The notes under the pieces were generated by a model. That model was not told the DNA's origin and did not search any database. It saw only the letters and a program-made list of their open reading frames with translations. The position numbers and the translations under genes were made by a program. A stretch of 64,000 bases of DNA from an uncultured Caulobacterales bacterium (GTDB lineage: Bacteria > Pseudomonadota > Alphaproteobacteria > Caulobacterales > Caulobacteraceae). The stretch covers positions 124,001 to 188,000 of the forward strand of contig CAILTK010000089.1 of the NCBI GenBank assembly GCA_903837135.1. Reading direction: 5' to 3'. This document shows, one piece after another, positions 54,159 to 64,000 of this stretch (positions are counted from its first letter, which is position 1; each line of letters starts with the position of its first letter).

Positions 54159-55586
54159 TCAGGCCGCGCCCGGCGCCGGCGGCTGCTGCAGGTCGAGAGC
54201 GGGCCCCTGCGGCGTCAGGGGCAGCGTCAGCGTGCACGCGAGGCCGGCGGGCGCGAAATCGAACGTCGCCCCGCCGCGCTCCGCGCGCAGGATCTGTTCG
54301 ATGAGGCGCGACCCGAATCCGGTCGCCGCCGGCGGACGCACCACGGGGCCGCCGCGCTCGACCCAATGGAGGACTAACCGGCGTTCCCGATCGGGTTGCG
54401 CCAACGACCAGGTCAGGGCGACCGCGCCGCCATCGTCCGACAGGCCGCCGTACCGCGTCGCGTTCACGCCCAGTTCGTGGATCACGAGCGACAGCGCGAG
54501 CGCCGTCGCCGGACAGAGCCAGACCTCCGGCCCGTCAAGCGCGACCCGGCCGTCCCGCATGCGGGCGAACGGCTCGGTCGTCGCCAGGAGGAGGGTGCGC
54601 AGGTCCGCGCCCTCCCACGCCCCGTTGCTCAGCACATTGTGCGCGGCGGACAGGGCCATCAGCCGGCCCTCGAAGGCCCGGTAGCCTGAGTCGACGTCCG
54701 CCGCCCTGCGCAAGCTGTTCGACGCGATGGACTGGATGGTGGCCAAGGTATTTTTGACCCGGTGGTTGAGCTCATCGACCATGGACTGCAGGCGTTGCTG
54801 CTGACGGACCTGGGCGGCGATCTCGGTGCTCGAGCCGAACCAGCGGGTGACCGAACCCGTGTCATCCCGGATCGGCACGATCCGCGACAGGAACGGCCGG
54901 AAGCCGCCGTCCCGGCCCTTCAACGGGTGAACCATCTCGAAAGGGCGGCCGTCGCGCAGCGACGCCTCCCACCGCTCCGTCACGAGGGGGAGGACGGCCG
55001 GGTCGTGCGCGGTCTCCCTGCCGCGATCGAGCGGGGCGTCCAGGGCCATCCCCGTGTATTCATACCACCGGCTGTTGTACCAATAGATGCGGCCGTCGGC
55101 GTACGCCATCCAGCACAAAGCCGGCATGTTGTCGGCCAGCGCCCTGAACTCCTCGGCCTGACGACGTTCCCGCTGTTGCGCGGCGCGCTGTTCGGTGATG
55201 TCCGCGAACATGAAGGCGAGCCCCCCGGTCGCCTTCTTGGTGATGTGCAGGTTCACGAACCGCCCGGGCCGGGTGGTGGACTCGCTTTCGAAGCTGATGC
55301 GCCCTTCGCCGTCCATGGCGGCGCGCATGCGCCGCTCGATCTCGGTTCCGAGGACTTCGGGGAACACCTCCCACATCACCCTGCCCACGAGCTCGGCGCG
55401 GTCGCGTTGGAAAAAGGCCGCCGCGGGCCGGTTCATCAGGGTGATGCGCCAATCCTGGTCGACGGCGTACAGCGGATCGGGCACGGTCTCGAGCAGGGCG
55501 TCGATCTGCGCCTCGCGACGGGCCAGAGCCTCATCCTTCAACCGCCGCCCGGCCTGGCTTACGCTGTCTTCGTCTCCCTCGAACAT
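54159..55586 (-). CDS. HWE-family sensor histidine kinase with two PAS domains
   Basis: The 475-residue protein has two PAS domains (about residues 25-130, with LLETVPDPLYAVDQDWRITL; and 140-265, with LADNMPALCWMAYADGRIYW). The kinase core has the phospho-acceptor His in DELNHRVKNTLATIQSIA (about 275), the N-box HELGVNATRYGGLS, the WVE motif (LHWVERGGP) and GFGSRLIEQ. These mark the HWE kinase family, which often senses light or stress. No transmembrane segment is seen. ATG 55586 is preferred; 55676 is possible. No response regulator is adjacent. Confidence 0.88.
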   Translation of the reverse strand: MFEGDEDSVSQAGRRLKDEALARREAQIDALLETVPDPLYAVDQDWRITLMNRPAAAFFQRDRAELVGRVMWEVFPEVLGTEIERRMRAAMDGEGRISFESESTTRPGRFVNLHITKKATGGLAFMFADITEQRAAQQRERRQAEEFRALADNMPALCWMAYADGRIYWYNSRWYEYTGMALDAPLDRGRETAHDPAVLPLVTERWEASLRDGRPFEMVHPLKGRDGGFRPFLSRIVPIRDDTGSVTRWFGSSTEIAAQVRQQQRLQSMVDELNHRVKNTLATIQSIASNSLRRAADVDSGYRAFEGRLMALSAAHNVLSNGAWEGADLRTLLLATTEPFARMRDGRVALDGPEVWLCPATALALSLVIHELGVNATRYGGLSDDGGAVALTWSLAQPDRERRLVLHWVERGGPVVRPPAATGFGSRLIEQILRAERGGATFDFAPAGLACTLTLPLTPQGPALDLQQPPAPGAA

Positions 55587-55787
55587 CGGGGTTCCAAGCC
55601 GCCACAGGCAAAACTCTGCAAGATGCGCGGATACGGTACACAGTTGTTCGACGCCGCGGAGTCGGGCGGTCGACATAGGCGACGTTTTCGGCGCACGGGC
55701 TGGCGACCGAGGTCACGGATGCGCTAGACCTGGGGCGGACGCTGGCCGCGATCCGCACGACGCGGCCTCGGGAAAGGAGCTTTCGCC

Positions 55788-56753
55788 ATGGCCCAGCGCA
55801 GCAGCCGTCACCTGGTCGATCCCCAGTTGCTGCCCTTCCTCGAACTGTTGCCGCCGACCGACCTGTCGGACGCCACCATCGCGGAGGCGAGGGCGCGCGC
55901 TTGGCCGATTGCACCGGACCCCGATCTGGACGCCCGGGTTTTGGTGCAGGCGTTCAAGGCGCCGGGCCCGGCCGGCGCGCCCGAGGTCGGCGTCGTCTGC
56001 TATCGTCCGCGGGCCGCGAGCGGGGCGCTGCCCTGCATCTTCCACATCCACGGTGGCGGCTATGTCTCCGGAACCGTCGAAGGCCAGGCTCCGGTGCACA
56101 AGGCTATGGTGCTGGAGCTGGATTGCGCCCTCGTCACCGTCGATTACCGCCTGGCGCCGGAGACCCCGTTCCCGGGCCCGGTGGAGGACTGTTACGCGGC
56201 TCTGGCCTGGCTGAACGCCCACGCGGACCTGCCCGGGGTCGACCGGTCGCGGATCGGCGTGATGGGCGAAAGCGCCGGCGGGGGGCTGGCGGCGGCGCTG
56301 GCCCTGATGGTGCGTGACCGCGGCGAATTCCGCTTCGCCTTCCAGCACCTGATCTATCCCATGCTCGACGATCGCACCTCGGCCGCCGCCGAGGACTCCC
56401 TGCATCCCTACGCTGGCGAATATGTCTGGACCCACGCCAACAACCGCTACGGCTGGGCCTCGCTGCTCGGCCACCCGCCCGGGCGGGAGGGCGTGTCGCC
56501 CTACGCGGCCCCGGCGCGCGCGGAGTCGCTGGCGGACCTGCCGCCCACCTTCATCTCCACGGGCTCTCTGGATCTGTTTCTCGAGGAGGATCTCGAATAC
56601 GCCCGCCGGCTGCTGCGGGAGGGGGTTCCGACCGAGCTGCACGTCTATCCGGGCGGCTTCCACGCCTTCGACTTCTTCCCGGGCGTCGACCTGTCGTCGC
56701 GCGCCGTCCGCGACAGCCGCGCGGCGTTGAAGAGGGCGCTTCGGCCGGACTGA
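55788..56753 (+). CDS. HSL/GDXG-family alpha/beta hydrolase (esterase)
   Basis: The 321-residue protein has the oxyanion motif FHIHGGGYVSG, VDYRLAPETPFP, the nucleophile Ser in GVMGESAGGGLAAAL, an Asp in STGSLDLFLEED and His in PGGFHAFD. This is the hormone-sensitive-lipase (GDXG) family of carboxylesterases. The ATG has AAAGGAGC upstream. There is no signal peptide, so it is cytoplasmic. The substrate is unknown. Confidence 0.92.
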   Translation: MAQRSSRHLVDPQLLPFLELLPPTDLSDATIAEARARAWPIAPDPDLDARVLVQAFKAPGPAGAPEVGVVCYRPRAASGALPCIFHIHGGGYVSGTVEGQAPVHKAMVLELDCALVTVDYRLAPETPFPGPVEDCYAALAWLNAHADLPGVDRSRIGVMGESAGGGLAAALALMVRDRGEFRFAFQHLIYPMLDDRTSAAAEDSLHPYAGEYVWTHANNRYGWASLLGHPPGREGVSPYAAPARAESLADLPPTFISTGSLDLFLEEDLEYARRLLREGVPTELHVYPGGFHAFDFFPGVDLSSRAVRDSRAALKRALRPD

Positions 56754-56784
56754 CCGCGGCCCGCGGGCGGGGCGCGCGCCGGGT

Positions 56785-58452
56785 CTACGACGCGTTCATC
56801 ACCAGGCAGCGCTCGCCATGGCTGGAGAGCTTGTGGCACGCGGCCTTGGCCTCCGAGGCGCTGAGGCCGGTGAAGCGGGCGCGATAGCCGCCGCCGCCGC
56901 TCTGCACCTCGCCGGCGCCGCCGATGCGGGTCGACAGCTTGGCGATCTGCGCCTTCGCGTCCGAGCGGGTCTTGTAGGCGCCGACCTGGACGAGGTAGCC
57001 GCCGCCGCCCGTCTTGCCGGCGGCGGCCTTGGCCACGACCGCCTTGGCGGCGATGGGAGCCGCCTCGGTGGCGTCGTTGACGGCGACGTCGTGCCGGTGA
57101 TGCGCCGCGGTCCGCTCGCACGTGCGCTTGGCGCGGCCGCGCTTGTGGGTGCAGGGATCCGAGGTGGGCGCCGTGGTGGCGACGCGGGTTTCGCGCGCCT
57201 CTTCGCGCTGGCAGGCGCGCCGCTTGGCCCCGCGCAGGCGATGGCAATCGACATCGGCCTTCGCCACGGTGGTTGCGGCGGCGGCACGGGCCCGGCAGGT
57301 GTTGGTGACGACGCGCACACGGTGTGCGTGGCGGCCACGGCCCTTCTTCACATAGCTGACCCGCGCGCCGCAGTCGCGGTCCGGCAGCCCGTCGCTGACG
57401 ACACGCTGTACCGAGCCGTTGGTGCGGGCGTGGGCCAGGTCGCCGGGCAGGCCCTGGGGCCCACGCAGGGAGTCGGCCAGTTCGACCTGCACGCCTTCCT
57501 GATCGCCGTCGCCCTCCTCCGTCGCCGGCCGCTGGATCGGGCCGTTGTCCTCAGGCTCGGCGATCGAGGCCAGGGTGATCCTCTGGCCGAGCGCGCGCTT
57601 GTGCATGACCTCGAAGCCGGCGTTGAGCAGACTTTCGACGTTCTCGTCGCGAGAGGCGGTCGACGAGCCCCCGAGCACCACGGCGATCAGCCGGTGACCA
57701 TCGCGCATGGCGGAGGCGGCGAGGTTGAAGCCCGAGGCGCCGATGTAGCCGGTCTTCAGGCCGTCGACGCCAGCCATCTTCTGAAGCAGGTGGTTGTGGT
57801 TCTGCTCGGTCCGACCGCGGAAGCTGAACGCCCGTTCGCCGAAATAGCCGTAGTACTGCGGATAGTCGCGCATCACCGCGCGGCTGAGGATGGCGATGTC
57901 GCGCGCCGAGGAGACGTTACGCGGATTGGGCAGGCCGGACGCGTTGGCGAAATGGGTGTTGGTCATGCCGAGCTCCTGGGCCCGGAGCGTCATCAATTGG
58001 GCGAACCGGTCTTCCGATCCGCCGATCCGCTCGGCGACGGCGACGGCCACGTCGTTGGCCGACTTCACCGCGATGGCCTGCAGGGCCATGTCGAGGGTGA
58101 CGCCCTCGCCGGGACGCAGGCCGAGCTTCGACGGCGCCTGACTGGCCGCGTGCGGCGACATGATCACCGTATCGCTCGCCGCCAGGCGTCCCGTGGCCAT
58201 GGCCTCGAACGCCAGATAGAGGGTCATGACCTTGGTGATGGAGGCCGGAAACCGCTGCGCGTCCGCCCGCTTGGCGTAGAGCACCTCGCCGGTCGCGGCG
58301 TCGACGACGATGGCGGCGTAGCGCGGCTGGCCGAACAGCCCCTGCGCCGCGGCCGGAGCCGCCGGACCGATCGCCAGCACGAAGACGGCGACGAGGGCGA
58401 CCAGGCGTTCAAGAACGCGGTGCGGAAAAGCGCGGCGATCGGGCTCGACCAT
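56785..58452 (-). CDS. D-alanyl-D-alanine carboxypeptidase with Cys-rich linker and SPOR domain
   Basis: From ATG 58452 the 555-residue protein has a signal segment (LVALVAVFVLAIGPAAPAAA) and an S11 domain with SITK (in PASITKVMTLY), SAN (in KSANDVAVA) and KTG (in DGLKTGYIG). After it comes a linker of about 100 residues rich in Arg, His and Cys (RDCGARVSYVKKGRGRHAHR and similar). A C-terminal SPOR domain follows (GGGYLVQVGAYKTRSDAKAQ). It should trim peptidoglycan pentapeptides, with SPOR directing it to septal glycan. ATG 58452 is chosen over 58554 and 58503. Confidence 0.85.
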   Translation of the reverse strand: MVEPDRRAFPHRVLERLVALVAVFVLAIGPAAPAAAQGLFGQPRYAAIVVDAATGEVLYAKRADAQRFPASITKVMTLYLAFEAMATGRLAASDTVIMSPHAASQAPSKLGLRPGEGVTLDMALQAIAVKSANDVAVAVAERIGGSEDRFAQLMTLRAQELGMTNTHFANASGLPNPRNVSSARDIAILSRAVMRDYPQYYGYFGERAFSFRGRTEQNHNHLLQKMAGVDGLKTGYIGASGFNLAASAMRDGHRLIAVVLGGSSTASRDENVESLLNAGFEVMHKRALGQRITLASIAEPEDNGPIQRPATEEGDGDQEGVQVELADSLRGPQGLPGDLAHARTNGSVQRVVSDGLPDRDCGARVSYVKKGRGRHAHRVRVVTNTCRARAAAATTVAKADVDCHRLRGAKRRACQREEARETRVATTAPTSDPCTHKRGRAKRTCERTAAHHRHDVAVNDATEAAPIAAKAVVAKAAAGKTGGGGYLVQVGAYKTRSDAKAQIAKLSTRIGGAGEVQSGGGGYRARFTGLSASEAKAACHKLSSHGERCLVMNAS

Positions 58453-58635
58453 GAAAAGCGTCCGTCGATTGAGAGGCGCGGCCGGCGCAGCCGCCAAAAA
58501 CATTACAAGACCGTCAGGAGAGTCGCTTATCGACTCTTTCGCCAAGGTAAACAATCGATGGGGGAAAGCTAATCATCGCACCTAACGTCGCAGCGCGAGC
58601 TTGACCATAACGCCTGAAAATCAGGCGCTTGACAG

Positions 58636-58654
58636 TTTTGTGCAGTGCACAAAA
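58636..58654. promoter_or_regulatory. operator-like palindrome upstream of the phasin gene
   Basis: TTTTGTGCAGTGCACAAAA has perfect 9-bp arms around one G. It ends 6 bp before a good -35 box for the phasin gene. The TGCAGTGCA core resembles sites for PhaR, the PHB-sensing phasin repressor; that identity is inference. It lies in the 313-bp gap divergent from the carboxypeptidase gene. Confidence 0.6.
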
Positions 58655-58660
58655 TTCCCC

Positions 58661-58689
58661 TTGACGTTGATGCTGCGCCGCGGCATATT
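58661..58689 (+). promoter_or_regulatory. sigma70-type promoter of the phasin gene
   Basis: TTGACG and CATATT are spaced 17 bp apart, close to the alphaproteobacterial housekeeping consensus. The -10 box lies about 76 bp before the phasin ATG. The palindrome just upstream could affect polymerase access. Confidence 0.6.
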
Positions 58690-58765
58690 CGCGGCGTCGC
58701 GTTAACCCCGTCCGCGATCCGCCCCGCTACGCCGCCGCCCTCGGGCCGCAAACTGGAGACTTCCC

Positions 58766-59221
58766 ATGGCCGCCGCCGAAACCGTCAAGATCGCGTCCGA
58801 CAAGATGAAGGCTACCGCCGAGCAATACACCGCCGCCGGCGCGCAGGCCTTCAAGGACAATGTCGAAAAGTCGCTCGCCAACCTCAACGAGCTGAACGCC
58901 CATTCCAAGAAGAACCTCGAAGCCATGGTCGCCAGCGCGACCGCCGCCACCAAGGGCGCCGAATCCCTCGGCGCGCAGGCGATGGCCTTCTCCAAGTCCG
59001 CCATCGAGCGCCAGGTGGAAGCCGCCAAGGCGCTGACCGGCGCCCGCTCGGTGCAGGAAGCCGTCGAACTGCAGACCGCCTACGCCAAGTCGGCGATCGA
59101 GACCTACATGGCCGAACTGAACCGCGCCACCGAGATCGTTTCGGCCACCGTGAAGGACAGCCTGCGCCCGATCAACGAACGCGCCACGGCGATGATGGAG
59201 ACCTTCCAGGCCGCGCGCTGA
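58766..59221 (+). CDS. phasin family protein
   Basis: The 151-residue protein is almost wholly alpha-helical and Ala-rich. It has the Phasin_2 pattern: AAGAQAFKDNVEKSLANLNE, NLEAMVASATAATKGAESLG, and VQEAVELQTAYAKSAIETYM then NRATEIVSATVKDSLRPINE. Phasins coat polyhydroxybutyrate granules and limit their size. A GGAGA sits before the ATG. A strong intrinsic terminator follows. No phaC or phaR is in the window. Confidence 0.92.
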   Translation: MAAAETVKIASDKMKATAEQYTAAGAQAFKDNVEKSLANLNELNAHSKKNLEAMVASATAATKGAESLGAQAMAFSKSAIERQVEAAKALTGARSVQEAVELQTAYAKSAIETYMAELNRATEIVSATVKDSLRPINERATAMMETFQAAR

Positions 59222-59263
59222 GCACTCCTCCCCGCTCAGCCCCAATCGGGCTTGGATAGGACT

Positions 59264-59296
59264 GGCCCGGCGCCGCAAGCGCCGGGCCTTTTCTTT
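59264..59296 (+). terminator. intrinsic terminator of the phasin gene
   Basis: GGCCCGGCGC pairs perfectly with GCGCCGGGCC around CGCAA, followed by TTTTCTTT. This is the clearest Rho-independent terminator in the window. Confidence 0.92.
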
Positions 59297-59419
59297 GCCC
59301 GCCGCCCGGCCCTTCCCCGCCTGCGGACCGCCGGGAACGCCTTTGCAGGCGAGGGCGCGCACAAGTTGACCAAAACGCTCAAGCTATTCTCGCCGGCGCG
59401 GCGGGCGTAGATCGCGCCT

Positions 59420-60484
59420 ATGACCCGCTATGCTTCGCTTCGAGAGTCGCTCCTTCGACAGGCGGCGTTCTGCCGCGGGAGCGGATCGCCGTTTTCCGCC
59501 GTGGTGCTCGAGCGGGTGCTCGAGGGGCTGGGGGAGGGCGGGCCCTACGACGGCGTATTCGAGCCGTGGGCGGAGGCGCCGGTCAGGCGAATCTTCGCCG
59601 ACGCGGTTCCGCTGCGCCTGCTCGGCGCCTTTCACTATCTGGTGCTGAGCGATCGGGCGCCGGCGCTGGCGGCGCTCTACCCGCCGAGGACGGCCGATCC
59701 CGATCCGGCCGACCTCGGCGCGGCCATGGCGCAGGCCGCGGCGGCTCACCCCGGCGTCGTCGACGGTTATATGGCCTCGCCGCCGCAGACCAACGAGGTC
59801 GGCCGTTCGCTCTGCCTGGTCGGCGGCTTTTTGACCGTGGCGACCGAAACCGGATTGCCGTTGCGCTGCCTCGAACTCGGGGCGTCGGCCGGTCTGAACA
59901 TGAACTGGGACCGCTTCGGTTATCGCTTCGGAGGCGGAGAGAGCTGGGGGGATCTCGCCTCGCCGGAGCAGCTTCGCGGCGACTGGAGCGGCGGCGTCCC
60001 GCCGCGACCGCCGGTGGAGGTGATCGAGCGGCTCGGCTGCGATCGGAACCCGATCGACGTGCGCGATCCCGACCGGGCCCTGCGCCTGCAGAGCTATGTC
60101 TGGGCCGACCAGGCCGACCGGCTGGCCCGCCTGCGCGGGGCCATCGCCCTGAAGCGGCGGGCCGGCGACACGCCCGTCCGCGCCGACGCCGCCGACTGGG
60201 CCGAAGCGCACGCCCATCCCGCCGCGGGGCTAGCCACCATCGTCTACCATTCGGTCTTCCTGCAGTACCCGCCCGAGGCCATTCAGACACGGATCCGGGC
60301 GGCCATCGCCGCTGGCGGCGCCGCCGCGTCGCCCGCGGCCCCGCTGGCCTGGCTCAGCATGGAGCCCGATCCCGCCAACCCGGCCGGCCCGATGGAGGTG
60401 CGGCTCACCCTCTGGCCCGGCGGCGAGTCCCGTCTCCTGGCGCGCGTCCATCCCCACGGCGCCGCGGTCGACTGGCTGGGGTGA
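59420..60484 (+). CDS. DUF2332 domain-containing protein
   Basis: The 354-residue protein has the DUF2332 marks: SPFSAVVLERVLEGL near the N-terminus, PPQTNEVGRS, LELGASAGLNMNWDRF and SWGDLASPEQLRG in the middle, and WLSMEPDPAN near the end. The GASAGLN loop resembles a methyltransferase motif I, but no function is established for the family that I know of. It has no signal or membrane segment. It stands alone between the phasin and clpS. Confidence 0.85.
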   Translation: MTRYASLRESLLRQAAFCRGSGSPFSAVVLERVLEGLGEGGPYDGVFEPWAEAPVRRIFADAVPLRLLGAFHYLVLSDRAPALAALYPPRTADPDPADLGAAMAQAAAAHPGVVDGYMASPPQTNEVGRSLCLVGGFLTVATETGLPLRCLELGASAGLNMNWDRFGYRFGGGESWGDLASPEQLRGDWSGGVPPRPPVEVIERLGCDRNPIDVRDPDRALRLQSYVWADQADRLARLRGAIALKRRAGDTPVRADAADWAEAHAHPAAGLATIVYHSVFLQYPPEAIQTRIRAAIAAGGAAASPAAPLAWLSMEPDPANPAGPMEVRLTLWPGGESRLLARVHPHGAAVDWLG

Positions 60485-60643
60485 GTTCGCCCGGGGTGAA
60501 CGCGCAGGCGGCGCCGGGCGCCTCACGCGTGACCATCCACACCCAAACGTCGCGGCGTAACCGGTGGGGCTAGCCAAATCCGCCGTCCGGCCTATCTAAT
60601 CGGTCTGCGTCGCGTGTCGGTCGGCGCTCCAGGGATTTGGTAG

Positions 60644-60973
60644 ATGGCCGAGCGGAAGCCGGGCAATCAAGGAAACGGCGTCGGCTCGGCTGTCATTACG
60701 CAAGTAAAGCCGAAGACTCAGAAGCCATCGCTGTATCGCGTTTTGCTTCTGAATGATGACTACACGCCGATGGAGTTCGTTGTTTACGTGTTGGAGCGGT
60801 TCTTCAACAAGTCGCGTGAAGACGCCACGCGAATCATGTTGCATGTTCACCAACATGGCGTCGGGGTCTGCGGCGTTTTTACCTTCGAGGTGGCCGAAAC
60901 CAAGGTTGCGCAGGTCATCGACGCGGCGCGACGCAACCAGCACCCGCTTCAGTGCACTATGGAAAAAGATTGA
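60644..60973 (+). CDS. clpS: ATP-dependent Clp protease adaptor ClpS
   Basis: The 109-residue protein has the ClpS core: [20 protein letters not shown] with the binding-pocket residues, and a [15 protein letters not shown] segment. A flexible N-terminal tail of about 25 residues is present. ClpS delivers N-degron proteins to ClpAP. It lies 10 bp before clpA, the standard alphaproteobacterial order. Confidence 0.96.
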   Translation: MAERKPGNQGNGVGSAVITQVKPKTQKPSLYRVLLLNDDYTPMEFVVYVLERFFNKSREDATRIMLHVHQHGVGVCGVFTFEVAETKVAQVIDAARRNQHPLQCTMEKD

Positions 60974-60983
60974 GAGGTCTCAC

Positions 60984-63344
<2,361 letters not shown>

Positions 63345-63591
63345 GCGCTAAACGATGGGGCCGGCGGGGGAGGTCGTGGCGTGTCGTCCCGCGCCGAACC
63401 CGCCGCCTTTTCCAATTATCCTTCGATTTCAACAGGTCTTGGGGTAAGACGGCCTTGCTCGTCGACTATGTCGCATCGGGATCGATTGGTCTCGAGGCCG
63501 CGCGTCAATCGTTGCGGGCGACCAATGCTGTTGATCGATCTCCCGGAGCCGACCTTATCGGGCGGCCGGCGTCGATACGGGAGAGAACGTC

Positions 63592-63861
63592 ATGGCCAAA
63601 CTCGCACCGCCGCCGGAGATCACGCCGCCCGAACTCGCGACCCGGCTGGCGGCCGATCCGGTCTTCGCCGCCGTCTGGGGCGACGCCGCCGCCAGCCTGC
63701 GCCGCGACCTGTCGCGCTTCGTCGCCGAAGCCAAGAAGTCCGAGACCCGCGAGCGCCGCGCCGACCAGGTGGTCGAGCAGGTGCAACTGAAGGCCGCGGC
63801 TGCGGCCGAGGCTGCGGCGCAGGCGGCCGCGGAACCAAGCGAGGCCGCCGCCGCTCTCTAG
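63592..63861 (+). CDS. small Ala-rich hypothetical protein
   Basis: The 89-residue protein starts MAKLAPPPEITPPELATRLA, with GGGAGAGAAC before the ATG. An ordered-looking middle (DPVFAAVWGDAAASLRRDLS) is followed by an Ala/Glu helix. I recognise no family. It begins 247 bp after clpA and ends 3 bp before the lipoprotein start, so those two may be coupled. Confidence 0.55.
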   Translation: MAKLAPPPEITPPELATRLAADPVFAAVWGDAAASLRRDLSRFVAEAKKSETRERRADQVVEQVQLKAAAAAEAAAQAAAEPSEAAAAL

Positions 63862-63864
63862 GGC

Positions 63865-64000
63865 ATGAACCGCATCGGACTGCTCGCCTCCTCCCTGTTC
63901 CTTGTCTCCTGCGGACCATCCACTCCACCGCCGAAACCTAACGGTCCTGCGCCGGCGGCCGCCCCGCCGGCGGCTCCGATCGCGCCCGCGCCGTCCCCTT
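63865..64000 (+). CDS. putative lipoprotein, N-terminal part
   Basis: An ATG at 63865, too near the edge for the ORF track, opens MNRIGLLASSLFLVSCGPST, a lipoprotein signal with lipobox LVSC. A Pro/Ala-rich stretch follows to the window end. The product is probably an outer-membrane or periplasmic lipoprotein; the functional domain lies beyond the window. Confidence 0.65.
   Translation, partial: MNRIGLLASSLFLVSCGPSTPPPKPNGPAPAAAPPAAPIAPAPSP

Overview
This window looks like chromosomal DNA from a high-GC alphaproteobacterium, most likely Caulobacteraceae (Phenylobacterium or Caulobacter type). The basis is the dense GC-rich coding, GTG and TTG starts, TonB-dependent receptors of the Xanthomonas-Caulobacter type, a FixJ-like regulator, an HWE-family kinase, a phasin, clpS-clpA, and alphaproteobacterial palindromic intergenic repeats. 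It reads as an ordinary, well-packed chromosome. I see no prophage, insertion sequence, CRISPR array, rRNA or tRNA.

Layout: (1) 1-3.3 kb, minus strand: OFA-type MFS transporter, C69/secernin-type amidohydrolase and an omega-amino-acid:pyruvate aminotransferase cut by the window edge. (2) 3.4-10.2 kb: MaoC protein, RDD membrane protein, a solitary AbrB-type antitoxin with a truncated VapC, a thiolase and CoA-transferase pair, and a LysR regulator divergent from an aldo/keto reductase. (3) 10.3-22.8 kb: the cobalamin block. A cobalamin riboswitch on the minus strand leads a run of overlapping genes: btuB, cobD, cobO, btuF, btuC, btuD, cbiB, cobQ, cobT, cobS and a small HCX5R phosphatase. cobU diverges from the riboswitch and bluB converges on the far end. 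Together these give uptake, adenosylation and lower-ligand assembly, with no corrin-ring genes in view. (4) 22.9-25.8 kb: a CmoB-like methyltransferase, an MBL-fold hydrolase and fabA. (5) 26-32 kb: hppD divergent from an Lrp regulator, an ornithine cyclodeaminase-like enzyme, a DHA2 drug transporter and an OprP-like porin. (6) 32-36.4 kb: a flavoprotein fused to a duplicated Cys-motif domain, and an S9 peptidase.

(7) 36.6-49.3 kb: a beta-glucoside/glucose island with a LacI regulator, two sugar MFS permeases, a TonB receptor, a GH1 beta-glucosidase, a ROK kinase, glucokinase and Edd. Three near-identical palindromes (core ACAGCGCTGT) lie upstream of the receptor/GH1 pair and of edd and probably define one regulon. 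(8) 49.5-56.8 kb: two alpha/beta hydrolases, a FixJ-like regulator divergent from a PAS-Crp fusion across a 656-bp gene-free region, two small ORFs and an HWE-family sensor kinase. (9) 56.8-64 kb: a D-Ala-D-Ala carboxypeptidase with a Cys-rich basic linker and SPOR domain, a phasin with a clear promoter and operator-like palindrome, a DUF2332 protein, clpS-clpA, a small Ala-rich protein and the start of a lipoprotein.

All calls come from reading the sequence and recalled family motifs; no database search was run. Start codons were chosen from ribosome-binding sites, overlaps and domain starts, and several differ from the ORF track.
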